This document shows positions 1 to 12,484 of a DNA stretch of 64,000 bases, in pieces (the first letter of the stretch is position 1; every line of letters begins with the position of its first letter). The stretch is from Romanomermis culicivorax (lineage: Eukaryota; Nematoda; Enoplea; Mermithida; Mermithidae). A program made the position numbers and the translations under genes. Location: positions 1 through 64,000 of the forward strand of contig CAWUHX010000525.1 of assembly GCA_963922205.1 (NCBI GenBank). Reading direction: 5' to 3'. A model generated the notes under the pieces. The model made no database searches, had not been told where the DNA came from, and saw nothing but the letters and a program-made list of their open reading frames with translations.

Positions 1-2649
1 AAAAAATTCTATGACAAACCAAATTAGGGGATGTATTTGAACATGAACCAAATTTATGTGTTGTCCATACTGTATGGGATCAGTGTCGTCAAAGTGAGGG
101 AAATTTTAGCTGTGATACATGTGGTCAACGTGAGCATATATTCAAAGGCTCTACATGTCTAAATGATTGCTGTGAATACCTTTTTGCAAAGGGCATGAAA
201 AACATTACAGCAATAGCACATAATTCTCGAGGATTTTATGGACAATTTATAATGCAGTTTTTGTATCGTAATGGATATCATAAACTACATACCATTAATA
301 AGGTGTGAATTAGTAAATTGTTTTTTATAGTTTTTTTATTTTCATCTATTTGTTCATTTATTTTAGGTTTAGAGTTGGTGTGTATCAAAGTAGGATCAAT
401 AAAAATTATTGATTCTCTGAACTTTCTTCTGATGCCTTTGGCGGCTCTACTGAAAACATTTGGAATAAGTGAAATATGTAAAGGATATTTCCTGCATTTC
501 TTTAATAGAAAAGAAAATTATGGATATATTGGCCCCTATCCTTCACCGGACATGTACGGTTACAATGCTATGAAACCTGCAGCTCATGCCATATTTCTGG
601 ATTGGTATAATGGAAAGCTTGAAGCAGTAAGTTTGCAAAGGTATAAAGTTTTGCATTTAAATGCGTCATTGTTTAGGGATGTCAATTTAATTTTGATAAT
701 GAGTTACTTGACTACTGTCGTAGCGATGTGCAAGTTTTACGACAATGTTGCATGAAATTTTGAGATATTTTCATGGAAGAAACAGATGTTGATCCTTTTG
801 AAAATTCAATAACCATTGCTAGTGCTTGCAACTTAGTTTTCTGACATTTATTTTTGAAGCCAAATAGTATTGGTGTAATACCGTACAAAGGTTACAGTAA
901 AGAAGAAAGACAGTCTGTTATAGCCTTAAAATGGATGAAATGGTTATCCTATAAAAATGAAAAACTGTATATTCGACATAAACTTAACAGTGGTGAAGTT
1001 CAAATTGGAAAATACAAGGTTGATGGTTTATCAGGTAATTTTGTCTAAATTTTTGAAATTTTAATATCTATATGTTTGTTTGTTTGTTCATTAAAGGCAC
1101 CACCGTTTATGAATTTTAGGGTTGTTATTGGCATGGTTGCCCCAAATGTATGAAAAATAGACATCAGTTAATAGCGGATAATGATACAAAAGCAGTCGAT
1201 GCATATGAAAGCACTTCTAATCAGGCTATGGAACTTCAATCAATCTGTTATAGCATAGTTGAAATGTGGGAATGTGAACTCTTACAACAACTTCACTCAA
1301 ATCATGAAATGAAAACATTTTTTTAATACAGTCCAAATACCTGAACCTATAAATTCTCGAGAAGGTAAAATCTTGAATTGTTCTTTTCCATTTTGTCAAA
1401 AGTTTTCTTGTTTTAGCTTTCTTCGGCGATTGCACTAATGCTGTAAAATTGTATCACAAAATTAAGTACAATGAAGATGGAACACCTGCAGAAAAGATCA
1501 ACTATGTAGATGTGTGCAGCTTATACCCATTTGTCAACAAATATGGGAAATACCCCTATAGGCCATCCAAAAATCTTTACCGAAGATTTTGAAGAGGTCA
1601 ACTCAACTTCCCAACCTCATGAGGGGGCTAATCAAGCGTACGGTTTTACCACCTCCCAAACTCTAACATCCTGTTCTACCATATCGATATGATGATAAAT
1701 TATTGTTTCCTTTATGCAAAACTTGTATGCATGATTCACAAAAGACCACATGCGAGCATAATGACCAAGACAGAGCATTAGATGGTACATGGATTACAAT
1801 AGAATTATACAAAGCCTTAGAGAAGGGATATAAGGTATACTGTTACTGTAATGGTTCACTTTTCCTATGTATATTATTTTTTTCAGATCCTCAAGATTTT
1901 TGAGGTTTGGCATTATGATAATATTGAGCAATATCATCCAACCAGAAACCCCGATGGTTGTTTATTCACTCAATACGTCAACACTGTTATGAAAATGAAA
2001 CTAGTAAGTTTTATATTATGTAAATGTGACAGAATTTGATTGTAATTTTTTATAGGAGAGTGAAGGTTACCCTCCTAAAGCCCAGACAGCTGAGCAAAAA
2101 CGTGAATATGAGATGGAGGTCTACAGTCTTGAGAATATTTCATTGGATCCTTCGAAAATTTCAAAAAATCCTGGAAAGAGGGCTTTGGCAAAATTAATGC
2201 TAAATTCTTTCTGGGGAAAGGTAACTTTGCATAGTTTTTTGTATTTGATTTGATTATTTTTATGTTTTTAGTTTGGTCAATGAAACAATATGGATAAGAC
2301 TGTTATCCAGAATGCACCCAAAAAATATTTTGAACTTGTGATGAATCGGGCCAACATTATTAAGAATGTTAGACTAATCAATGAACAATTGGTGTCAACA
2401 ACCTATTGTCAACATGATGATTTTGCTGAAGTCATGGGTAATACTAACGCCTTTATTGCAGCTTATACGACAGCTCAAGCTCGACTAAAGTTATATTCTC
2501 ACATTGAACAATTAAAAAGTCGAGTAGAGCGCATTCTGTCCATCCTGCCTCATCATCTAAAGCATTTTTTGAGTGGCCTAACAACAAAAGAGATTTTTAA
2601 AAGTGCCAAGTGGTCACCCGAATTCAAAAACCTTCTTTCACTTCTATAA
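1..2649 (+). pseudogene. Polinton/Maverick-like protein-primed DNA polymerase B, decayed and 3'-truncated
   Basis: Conceptual translation across several frames matches family-B DNA polymerases of Polinton/Maverick elements, which copy the element by protein priming. Visible in order: a Cys-rich N-terminal stretch (about 50-170), exonuclease motif AHNSRGFYG (about 214-243), IDSLNF (about 408-425), ICKGYFLHFFN and the following GPYP block, exonuclease motif YCRSDV (about 707-725), polymerase motif DVCSLYP (about 1507-1530), NSFWGKFGQ and TTAQARLKLY (about 2464-2500). Coding is split by short GT-AG introns, e.g. 304-366, 627-676, 2004-2055 and 2221-2271 (50-63 bases). TGA stops at 761-763 and 842-844 sit where Arg is usual, as if CGA became TGA. 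The frame ends in unrelated residues before the YxDTD catalytic motif, so no active enzyme can be made. The 5' end lies outside the window. No Polinton integrase, ATPase or capsid gene was seen. Confidence 0.85.
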
Positions 2650-2764
2650 TAAAACAATCATTCACAATAGAGCGACCTTCATTGAGGCAGTTTTTTTGTA
2701 CTAAGGTACAGTATTTGTTCTATTTGCTTTAAACACACATATGTTAGGTTGAGCTGTTTTTGTG

Positions 2765-3402
2765 TAGTAGAATATTTTGCTAGGCCTTTAAGTCAACACG
2801 AAATATATATTCTACTAACAAAAACAGTGAAGACTTAACATACTCGCTTCCCTGCCCCTTTTTACTAATCAGGTTCCTTTGTTTAGGAAACCCTGATTAC
2901 TTGCTGAACAAATACCAGGACGACTCTCAGCAGAATGACTCATGGTACAACAACCAACCAGTGGGTTGCTGTAATACTGGTGCATTTTGGCCGTGGCAGG
3001 CGCCCCTTTTGAATCAAATTTATTTTTCCTTTAGATCTGTTTGTTGGCCATACTCTATTTATGAAAATGGTGGCAAAGTATGTAATGATTTTGTGTTCTT
3101 TTTGTACAACCGCTGACCCTACTTGGGGGCTTTTTTCCACCTGTTTGAATTAATTTAAGGGTAGCAGTTATAGCCTGCTTTTCCTTGTTTGGCATTTTTT
3201 AATAAATGGCTCTCATGAAAACTGAATGGTCGCTAGGCTCAGAGACCAAAGCAAGCTAAGACTCTGCCTTTCCTTTAGCTTTTAAGTGAGCTCATTGGCC
3301 TATAGTTTGAGTGAATAAGCATATGTTGAGTCTTTGCTGTTTTAGTTAGTACAATATATATTTCACATTGGCCTAAAGGCCTAGCAAAATATTCTATTTC
3401 CT
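2765..3402. repeat. Foldback/MITE-like element with about 80-bp inverted arms
   Basis: The segment at about 2765-2845 reappears inverted at about 3325-3402; both arms share AGGCCT flanked by AATATTTTGCT and an ATATATATT block. About 480 bases lie between the arms and contain no recognisable gene; short reading frames there have no family resemblance. Ends and target duplication were not resolved, so this is called from the inverted arms alone. The rest of 2650-3804 shows nothing else recognisable. Confidence 0.6.
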
Positions 3403-3939
3403 CATATATGAGATGGACGACTTTATCATGTAAATGGAATGAATTTTAATGAATGTGTATACAAATAATGATAATTATGGGAAAATAAACTGTCTGAAAT
3501 GTGCTAGATAGAATGAGGGATTAACACAAATGGGCAATCTGATCCGCAAGTTGTAAATTTTAAGGAAAAATCAGTGCTGCGATATTTACTGTACTTCCTC
3601 CTGTCTCAATTTTTTTTGTTGCCCTGAATAATCGAAGCATGTTATTTTTTTATGCAGCACCGGGCGCTGAATAACATTTCATCATTACGTTGGTTATTCA
3701 GGGCCCTGTTCTATTATGTTACAATATACTTCTTGCGTTGCACCCATAGAGTTTATGTTTCATCAAAATATAAGTTCCATCATCCATAATGGGTTGATTC
3801 GAAGGGTATTACTGCAGCTGGTGCACACTACCCTATAGCCTTATGATGATAAGTGTATATACAGTATATCTGTCAGATGATCCATTTTTGTAGCAAAAAG
3901 ATCATGTTGTGCATCAAGTTCTCAAAATAGCCAAAAAAG

Positions 3940-4440
3940 TCAAAAACGTGTCAAACGGCATGGACACCACCTTGAGAGGCTTGGGCACAACCACACGACC
4001 CGCAGGAGGTCAAGGGGGTAAGGTGCCGCACAATTTCTTGCAAATCGGGCTGTTTTCTTGGAATCTTTTCAACAATTTGATCAAAATATTGACTACTAAA
4101 ATGAGCGTTAACTGGGACACATTGTGAGGGGCCAGGCCACTTGCCCCGCAGGAGGTCAAGGCATAGGTGCCGCACATATTCTTGCAAATTGTGCTGTTTC
4201 TTGGAACCTTTTCAACAATTTGATTAAAATATTGACTACTGAAATGAGTGTTAAGTGCGACACATTGTGATGGGTCAGGCCACATGCCCCGTGGGAGGTC
4301 AAGGCGTAGGTGCCGCACATATTCTTGCAAATTGTGCTGTTTCTTGGAATCTTTTCAACACTTTGATTAAAATATTGACTACTAAAATGAGCGTTAACTG
4401 CGACACATTGTGAGGGGCCAGGCCACATATCTGGCGGGAG
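3940..4440 (-). repeat. 144-bp tandem repeat, left inverted end of the Merlin element (about 3.4 units)
   Basis: The units recur with 143-144 base spacing, marked by GGAGGTCAAGG near 4003, 4148, 4291 and 4436. The same unit occurs inverted in the right end. Because 144 is divisible by three, overlapping minus-strand frames of 78-106 codons arise; they are read here as a by-product of the repeat and not as genes. Confidence 0.85.
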
Positions 4441-5195
4441 GTCACTTATTTTTAGTTTTTTTTTCTTTTTTTATCTGTTTTTTCTCCAGTTTTATTTATT
4501 TAGTTATTTTTTGTTTATTTTGTTTTTGTGGTTTATTTTACGTCAAAAAATGTTTTTTTCATAATTTTTTCAATCTGTTTTTTTGCTTTTTTTGTAGTTT
4601 ATTTCTACGTTTTTTAGTTTTCTGAAATTTTTTTCCGGAAAAATTTTGGATTGTTATGAATTTTATGGTTTATGTGCTGCACTTGCTTTTTGTTTTTATT
4701 TTTTTCTGTTTTTATTTTCTTGAATTTAAAAAAAAAAAATTTTCGAAAGTTTTTTTAAAATTTTTTTTTTATTTTTAATTGTTTTTTTAATTTCATTTTA
4801 TTTTTCTAGTGATCGAATAAATTTCAATTTTCGAATCAAACTTTCGATGAACATCGAATTTTAGGTCCAAAAATTGTGGAAAAAATGTTCAATGGCCAAC
4901 AATTTTTTATTAGAATTGGAATTTTCGAAAATATTAATTTGTGATTTTTAATCGAACGACGACCTAGGTGAATGGCTATCGTTTTTAACCGTCGAACTAT
5001 TGACCCGTTACACCAGTTACCACGACAATTTTGTTTTCAATTTTAAAACTGAAAATCGTTGTAATTTTTTTTGTAATATTTTTTGTTTTCTTCATTGAAA
5101 TAAATAATCAAAGTCGTCTTTAGCTATTAGGTCATAAATTTTTCATGATTTTTCTTAATTTTTTCTGTATTATGGCCATTGTGCTAGCGTTGAAT

Positions 5196-7296
5196 TGAAT
5201 TGACCCGAGCATAATAGAAATAGTTGACCTATGTCGGGATGAAACATTGGCTAACAGGTTTGCCGTGAGAAATGGCCTCCTTCCTGATGTACATGGTGGT
5301 GGACAATTTGCTAATCATTCACCGTGCACTTTGACTCAAATTGTAGGGGCATTATGTACCAAACCACGATTCGAAGTACAGTATTTACAAGCATTTGAAA
5401 TTTGAGTACTCATGCAAGCAATAGTTTTTTGGAGGGTGTACGACTACAGGCATATCTTTTTGTTTTTTTAAATATTTTTTCTTTTTTTCCTAAATTTTCT
5501 GAATAATTTTGTCAGTCAATTGACCATGATAGGAAATATCAATGTTTGGAATTTTCAGTTTGATGTGCCCTGTCCCCATGATGTAAATGTGTATTATGAT
5601 ACATTCATCAATTCCATTAAATACACAGATCGCAGTCATTATGTTTGCTGCAATAGTTGCAAAAGATGTAAGTCGCTTAAAAATGGTGGTGGCTTTATTG
5701 GTGGCCAAGGAAATGCCACATGGTTTTCATGATTCGATATACTTGGACATCCAAATGTCAAATTGTCGAGCTCAAAGATTTTACTTATTACATAGTGTTG
5801 AGCAATGGAAATGGGCATCAAACAGACATGCAAAGTTTTGGGTTTGTATTTCGGAAAATGTTATTATGCATTTTCGACTTTTCAGCACAAAAAGATTCAA
5901 GCAAGATGTAGTTAAAAAAAAGACCCCTAAAAGAGTCATTCTCAGTACATTTATTCTCATGAATTACATAAGAATGGTCCCTCAAAAGAGATAATCCTTC
6001 CCTCCAACATGTCTCACCTTCTATTCCTTTTTTATTTTCGTTTTCTTTCTTCTTCTTTTATGTTTTTTTTTCCCTTTTCCTTTTTATTTTTTTCTTCTCT
6101 TCCCTTTTCTCTCTGTTTATATTTTCTCAACTTTTCTCAACGTTCTTATTTTCTCAACTTTTCCATCCTTCTGCTTTATTTCATGCAGGACGATTTTTTT
6201 TACCCTGAATGAAAATTCACTGCCATGAATGTCGCTTTAACTTGATGAAAATATAACACTTTGAGTGGAAGAAAGATGAAAAGAAAAAAAAACCAAAAAA
6301 AGAATGAATAAATGGAAAAGTGGGAAACATAGCATAGAGAAAAAGAAACTAATGACAAAGAAGGGAATGAAAAGAAAGAAAGAGAGACAACAAAGGGAAA
6401 ACAAAAACAATAAAAAAACAAAGAGAAATAACAAAGGAAAATAGCAAAGAAATGCTTCACAACACTATTTATGACACATCTCCTACAATCTTTGCAAATA
6501 TCACAAAACTTTTGAGGCACCATTATTGGCCAAGGAGATCACACAATCATCGATTGGTTTCAGTATATTCATGAAATGTTGGCCAAAAAATTGAACAATG
6601 GGCCATTAATGGGTGGCCCCAATGAGATTGTTGAAATTGACGAAAGTTACTTCAGAGGACCGAGAAAGCCAGCCGTTAATGGTGCGAGTCGCATGCTTCT
6701 AGGAAATCTAGTGGGACCAGCCAGGTGTAACTATGGAGCTGTGGTCGATGGTCCTTGGATATTTGGCTTGGTTCAAAAGTGGCAAGACAATAAATTGGAC
6801 CATCGTTTCTTCCAAGTTATTCATCCTGATGTAAATACATAAATTCCGATTATTCAAAGAAATGTTGCACCTGGTAAAATAGATTGTTCCATTCTTTAAA
6901 ATCTGATGTAGGAGTACGATAGAGGTGTGGATAGGTATAAAAAATCGGGTACAAGCTAACCACTCTTAATATGGTTGAGCTAATGGGACACAATTTCATT
7001 TAGGAACAACAATCAGGAGTGACAAATGGGCCGCTTATAATGGACTGGGCGCATTGAACTATATACACGAAACAGTCAACCATTCCTTATTTTTTGTTGA
7101 CCCAGTAACTTGCGTTAATACTCAACAAATTGAAACTGGCTGGGGCGCCGCCAAAACGATAATAATGCCGAAAATGCATGAAACAAGTCGGGACCTTTCG
7201 CCTGGTCACATGGCTGAATTTTGGTGGCGGGGCTTGAACACGGATAATGCATTCAGTGTGATCCTAAATGAACTGCAACAAAATTATCCAATCTAG
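5196..7296 (+). pseudogene. Merlin transposase (DDE, IS1595 superfamily), interrupted
   Basis: Pieces of one transposase appear in order. An N-terminal helix region (about 5196-5320) contains LCRDETLANRFAVRNGLLP. A zinc-ribbon-like piece (about 5560-5690) has CPCPHDV and CCNSCKRC. The catalytic domain starts near 6525 with DHTIIDWFQYI, then VEIDESYFRG (first Asp, about 6626-6650) and DGPWIFGLV (about 6747-6775), a short unaligned stretch, SDKWAAYNGL (second Asp, about 7020), HETVNHSLFFVDPVT, and TQQIETGWGAAK (catalytic Glu, about 7123-7155). The family cuts and pastes DNA through a two-metal DDE site. Frame breaks, stops and an insert around 5973-6525 mean it is not functional as read. Confidence 0.8.
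5973..6525. repeat. Nested inverted repeat with pyrimidine-rich left and purine-rich right arms
   Basis: AATGGTCCCTCAAAAGAG near 5973 is answered by its inverted counterpart (CTTTTGAGGCACCATT) near 6508-6525. The left arm (about 6000-6190) is almost pure C/T and the right arm (about 6265-6480) almost pure A/G, as expected of imperfect inverted copies of one low-complexity sequence. It separates the zinc-ribbon part from the DDE part of the Merlin transposase. Reading frames here are Phe/Ser-rich and meaningless. Confidence 0.55.
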
Positions 7297-7847
7297 TTTG
7301 AAATATCATGTTGTGTGACATCAAAAATAAAATTTTATGATTGCTGTGTGCTTTCACAAAAATTACATAATTGTGTGACATCTTGAACTACAATTTTTCA
7401 ATAAAAAAACAAAAAACTTGACAGCGAAAATCATATTTAAACGGACAAAAAAAGACAAAAGCAAAAAAATAAATCAAAAAATGAAAAAACATGGAAACAA
7501 CAAAATCAATAAAAAAACAAAAACAGAGAAATGCAATTTTCAATCCAAATCAAAACTTGAAAAAATAAATCAATATACTGAAAAAAAACAAAAAAAAAAT
7601 TTTTTTAAATGAATAAAAGCAGACAGCAAGCAAAAGACAAAAATTTGAAAGAAAATATTTAAAAACTAAAGAAATAAATACATACCAGAAAGTAAAAAAA
7701 AGTAATCAAAAAACAACAACTCGACAAAAATTCATAAACTGAAAAAAAGATAAATTAAAATGAATAAACAAAAAATAAACTAAATATTCGATAAAAACTG
7801 GAGAAAAAACAGATAAAAAAAACTAAAAATAAGTAAAAATGAAACGC

Positions 7848-8640
7848 CTTGACCCCCTCGCGGGGCATGTGGCCTGACCCATCACAATGTGTCGCACTTA
7901 ACACTCATTTCAGTAGTCAATATTTTAATCAAATTGTTGAAATGATTCCAAGAAACAACCCGATTTGCAAGAAATTGTGCAGCGCCTTACCCCTTGACCT
8001 CCCGCGGGGCATGTGGCCTGGCGCCTCACAATGTGTCGCACTTAACGCTCATTTCAGTAGTCAATATTTTAATCAAATTGTTGAAAAGATTCCAAGAAAC
8101 AGCCCGATTTGCAAGAAATTGTGCGGCGCCTTACCCCTTGACCTCCCACGGGGCATGTGGCCTGGCCCCTCACAATGTGTCCCAGTTAACGCTCATTTCA
8201 GTAGTCAATATTTTAATCAAATTGTTGAAAAGGTTCCAAGAAACAGCGCAATTTGCAAGAATATGTGTGGCACCTACGCCTTGACCTCCCGCGGGGCATG
8301 TGGCCTGACCCATCACAATTTGTCACACTTAACGCTCATTTCAGTAGTCAATATTTTAATCAAATTGTTGAAAAGATTCCAAGAAACAGCGCAATTTGCA
8401 AGAATATGTGCGGCGTCTTACCCCTTGACCTCCGGCAGGGCATGTGGCCTGGCCCCTCACGATGTGTGGCAGTTAACGCTCATTTTAGTAGTCAATATTT
8501 TAATCAAATTGTTGAAAAGATTCCAAGAAACAACCCGATTTGCAAGAAATTGTGCGGCGCCTTACTCCTTGACCTCCCGTAGGTCGTGTGGTCGTGCCCA
8601 AGCCTCTCAAGGTGGTGTCCATGCCATTTGACACGTTTTT
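7848..8640 (+). repeat. 144-bp tandem repeat, right inverted end of the Merlin element (about 5.5 units)
   Basis: Unit starts marked by the GGGGCATGTGG block fall near 7861, 8005, 8149, 8292, 8436 and 8580, spacings of 143-144 bases. The array is inverted relative to the left end, and its unit count differs (about 5.5 against 3.4), so the two ends have expanded or contracted independently. The 260-codon open frame at 7849-8631 is the repeat read in one frame and then another; it has no family resemblance. Confidence 0.85.
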
Positions 8641-8776
8641 AGCTTTTTTGGCTATTTTGGAGTTTGATGAGCAAGTTAGTCTTCTTGCTACAAAAATCGA
8701 TAATCTGACAGATATACTGTATATACACTCAGAATTATAACGCTATGGGGTAGTGTGCACAAGCTGCAGTAATACC

Positions 8777-10423
8777 ACTTGAAGTACGTTCCCGTCAGAT
8801 TCGGGTTAACCCCTCTGAACTGCGATCAAACTACAACTGGTCACTTGCAGTCTGTCCGGCTTAGATTAAATTTTGACAGCTTACAATTGTATACCATTAC
8901 AATTGGATTTTTTCAAGTGATTTGTGATTAAGGAATATGATTTTAATCTAATCCTCATTAGTTTCGTTGCAATATATACAACACCAGTCTATTTCTAAAA
9001 GCCAGACTTTAATATAACGTTTCTACTACTGTGACTATAACTCGCAAAGTCTTCACCCCTATTAGATCTTTGGACTTTTGCTGGAGTCTCGAAAATGATT
9101 GAACACGAATTGCAATGTGCTTAGAAATAAAGAACTGGCTACAGTTTCTCATCAAGCATACGATTTTTATCGTTCGATGGATGTACAGCAAAGCTTGAAA
9201 ATCGTGAAACGAGTCATGGAAAAATTCAACAGAGCACACATTACAAGTGGTGGCGATCTTTCTATTCATCAAGTTCTGCTAGCAGCAACCTAGAAGTTCA
9301 ACAGTGTTATTTTGCACTGTATTAGAAGGTCAATAGTTCAGGATTACTTGCTGGTTCACTTGCACAAAACACTCCTAGAGCAGTTCTTTTTCAACAGGTT
9401 CAGGATTAACCTGATTCCATATATTACCAGCGAAGCAGATTACTTATAGTTTTTTCGCTTTTTGTGTTTTATATGTCTCGAATGCGAATATTTTGTTCAC
9501 ATGACGGAAACATTAGATTCTTGACAATCACATGAAGTAACCACTAGAAAAAATGGTCAAAGTATCATTTACATGGAAAATAGCTCAACTCGCAACTACC
9601 AGACGGACTAGTTCTCGGCATCAAACAAGGGGCTAGATGTACCAAATGCATCTGAGCCTTTCTATTGATTCAGTGGCGTAAAAATTGACCTGTACCATAC
9701 TCTGCACCACAGAACTGGCACACACTGCACCACTGCACCACAGAAAATAATGATGAAATGAACTAATTGAATGGCGTTTTCTCTTGCACCTACTTCTATT
9801 TATAGGTACCACTGAACCTTTAGAAGAGTTCAGGGCACCTCTATAAACGTTTTGCTTGCACCAAAATGTAGCAGTCTAGTGATACTTTATTGTGCAGATT
9901 TCTTACGGTCACATAGATAATTGTTTTCATGTACATAAGCCAATGAGCTGTAGAAATTTCACAATTCATGCACTAACAACCACAGTAGGTGTAGAGCAAT
10001 GTTCGAAAACAACTCACTATTTCCCACTTCATTGGCCAATTTCAGATGCTCACGTTAGAAAACACACCAATATTGTTTTTCGTGCGTCGATAATTAACAT
10101 TTTCAGCTTTTTTAAACATTTTTTTCCAAATAAGCATAATTTCGAAAAAACAGCGGATTTTTCCAATCCCAAGAATTACAACATATATTCCTGCACTAGG
10201 CGCCAGAAAACTGTAATTACGACTAATTGTATTTGTGCTTGAGACCACTGAGCATGTGAGAGGTACGACTCAACCACCGTACTTTTGAATTGTGAAAGTA
10301 GCCCCAGATCAAAAATTGAGTCAAGGCCAGTTTGATTGGAAAACTGGCAAACAGTACAGAGAAAAAAATTATATTCAATATGATGATAATTTCATTTTTA
10401 TTTTGATCAAAAGTGTCCAGACT
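8777..10423. other. No recognised feature
   Basis: AT-rich DNA with short frames only (for example 9099-9293 plus, 9892-10242 plus). None shows a motif that I recognise, a splice-joined continuation, or repeat structure. Confidence 0.5.
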
Positions 10424-10608
10424 GTCTCATAGGGGGGTACGAGGGGGTATTACCCCTACCCGAATTCCTAAGAATTGACCACTGGATGGCTAGTTTTGTC
10501 AAAAACGGTGCATTTATAGTTGACATTTAGCTACATTGCCGCCGCAAATTATTAAATTTTCTACTATCTGAAAATCTGACCTTGGGAGCTCTTGATAGAC
10601 TCTGGAAT
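10424..10608. mobile_element. Probable MITE copy of the CAGAGGTCCCC hAT-like family
   Basis: From about 10424 to 10608 the sequence follows the short family member at 14545-14701 and hAT element B (22279-22458): a CATAGGGGGGTAC end block, a GGTATTACCCCTACC block, ATTGACCACTGGATG, then CTGACCTTGGGAGC at the far end. An 8-bp duplication was not found, so the ends are approximate. Confidence 0.55.
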
Positions 10609-10948
10609 AAGCCCGACAATCAACTTCGATTGTATTTTGTCTGTTTTCTTCGAAATAAGTGTATTACAGCCGGTTTTCTAACCTGATTCGGCTTGACAAA
10701 GACGGAAAGGATTTGAGAACAAACCGAATTTCTGTATGGACTGACTACAGGTAAACCCATATTGTATTTGCAAGTATATGCGACTGTTATGGTAGCACAC
10801 TTTTTCATGTTAGTCATGGGCAGTGCTAGACAATGACAGAAGTTCATGCTGGTTGAAGAATCCAGATTTTTAATTGGGGGCCAGATTTATGATTTTCGGT
10901 TGTCTATCATCAATCTTAAATTAATGTGATCAAATCCAAAATCAAAGC

Positions 10949-11034
10949 TGATCCAAAACATACCTTTTTGGATAAACAGCCGCGCGGCTGCTGAGCCAAA
11001 ATATACCCTTTCGGATAAACAGCCGCCAAAATAT
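10949..11034 (-). repeat. Two units of the 43-bp hairpin repeat
   Basis: Contains the palindrome CAGCCGCGCGGCTG and flanking GGATAAACAGCCGC blocks, the reverse complement of the array at 25872-27453. Stretches on either side (10609-10948 and 11035-11487) hold nothing that I recognise. Confidence 0.75.
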
Positions 11035-12484
11035 ATGATTACAGTAAACAGCTCCTATTGTCGATAATTTGACAAAAAGTAAATACCAGTGGATACAGGT
11101 TGTAAAACTGCACGCAATTTTCGGAATACTTGCTCAATTTACTCTCAAGCAAGTCAAATTCTCCTGGCCTCTCGTTTTATTTTTAAATTGTATTCATGGT
11201 TCGTATATTTTTTCAGGATGGCAGTTAAAGTAAATGTCCTGGACGGTCGGTTATGGTGATATATTGTGACACTAATGCTGAGAATTGTAAAAATTATAAA
11301 TTATCATAATCATTATGTATAGTTTGTATAGATCTCAATCTTTGTTAATTATCATTGTCATAAAAAATATTTCATTAAATAAATAAAAAATATAAAATGC
11401 ACGAAACACAATGTAATATGGTGATAGGTTTAAACTAACGTCTGAAATTCAGCGCATTCTGCTTGGCGATTCTAGCCTCAAAAATTTGTGAGTATGGAGT
11501 CACTTTTCTGTAAGCCAGAACGATCTCTCACTTTTTACGAAAAAGATCTGATCAAACGATATGAGGCCGGCGAACTAATCATCTATTGTGGAAAATCATC
11601 GGTGTTGTCGCATTTTTTCCAGTTTTCACTCATGCACAATGGTGCTTCATATTGCTCAGTGGGGCATGCCTATCAACTTTTTAAAGCTTTTTTTTACAAT
11701 GATACGGCCATACAACGAGATAATGGTTATACGACACATGATTAATGTTAATCAACAAAAATTGTTGATGAGCAGAATTTTCTTTATCATGCATTACTGA
11801 ATTTACTTAATGAAGAAATATTTTATGCTGACATTCGGTGATCGGGAGTGTGGCTCATTTTTGATACTTTAAACTCTCTTAAAATCTGTAATGTACAGTA
11901 ACTTACAGCAAATGTCAAATCAAAAGATAGCCTATTCTCTCCTGTGTAAAATGAATATTGATTTATAGAATAAGATCATTCCAAGTCTTAAAGCTACGAA
12001 TTCTCACTTTTATCATAAAAATTCACACAGTGGGAATGTGCCCATGAGATTCAACACAGTAAATAAATACCCATTTCCCAGAATATTTCAAAAGTCAATG
12101 ATATTAGCAGGAAATTATTTTTCTCCAAAAAAATTAGGGGCAGAGCCGGGGGCATCCCTAATGGTAGATCTCCTGTTATAACTCATATGGATCATTACAC
12201 CTGTTTCAATAGAAAAATTATTTTTTTGAACCTTAATGAAGGCGATTTTTTCAAACTTTGGTCATTCATATAATTTGACCAAATCAATATTTTCAGAAAA
12301 TAAAAACATTTCTCATTTGCATATCGAGTCACAATGATCTTTGTCATCCTGATGTTTGCCCATACGGTTGACACTGTGCAAGAACCTCATGTCTCTATCT
12401 TTAACCAGTTTCGCTCTAGGGGAGGTTAATCAGATTTTAGGAGGCCAAGTATCACACGTTTCATAGAAATAAAATGTATGGGAG

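Larger units (their letters stand above)
3805..8776. mobile_element. Merlin (IS1016/IS1595-type) DNA transposon with very long repeat-containing inverted ends
   Basis: The two ends are inverted copies: the outermost bases read GGTATTACTGCAGCT at 3805 and its complement ends at 8776. The match continues inward through TGTATATACAGTATATCTG, then a tandem 144-bp repeat, then AT-rich arms (about 4443-4760 versus about 7430-7838). Flanking 8-mers ATTCGAAG and ACTTGAAG agree at 6 of 8 positions, a plausible eroded target duplication; Merlin elements make 8-9 bp duplications. The interior holds a broken transposase with the Merlin-type DDE domain. Inverted ends of about 1 kb or more are far longer than is usual for Merlin. 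The transposase is broken, so any later mobility would need enzyme supplied by another copy. Confidence 0.8.

Noticed and set aside
6009..6523. Phe-rich frames on both strands
   Set aside because: Polypyrimidine and polypurine arms of an inverted repeat.
7849..8631. 260-codon open frame, and the minus-strand frames at 3951-4428
   Set aside because: They are the 144-bp tandem repeat read through in one frame after another; no start context, no family and frame shifts between units.
1..8776. One large Polinton covering the polymerase and the transposase
   Set aside because: The polymerase ends before the Merlin left end at 3805 and the transposase is Merlin type, so these are separate elements.
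9099..9293. Overlapping short frames on both strands (64 and 87 codons)
   Set aside because: No motif, no splice-linked extension and mutual overlap.
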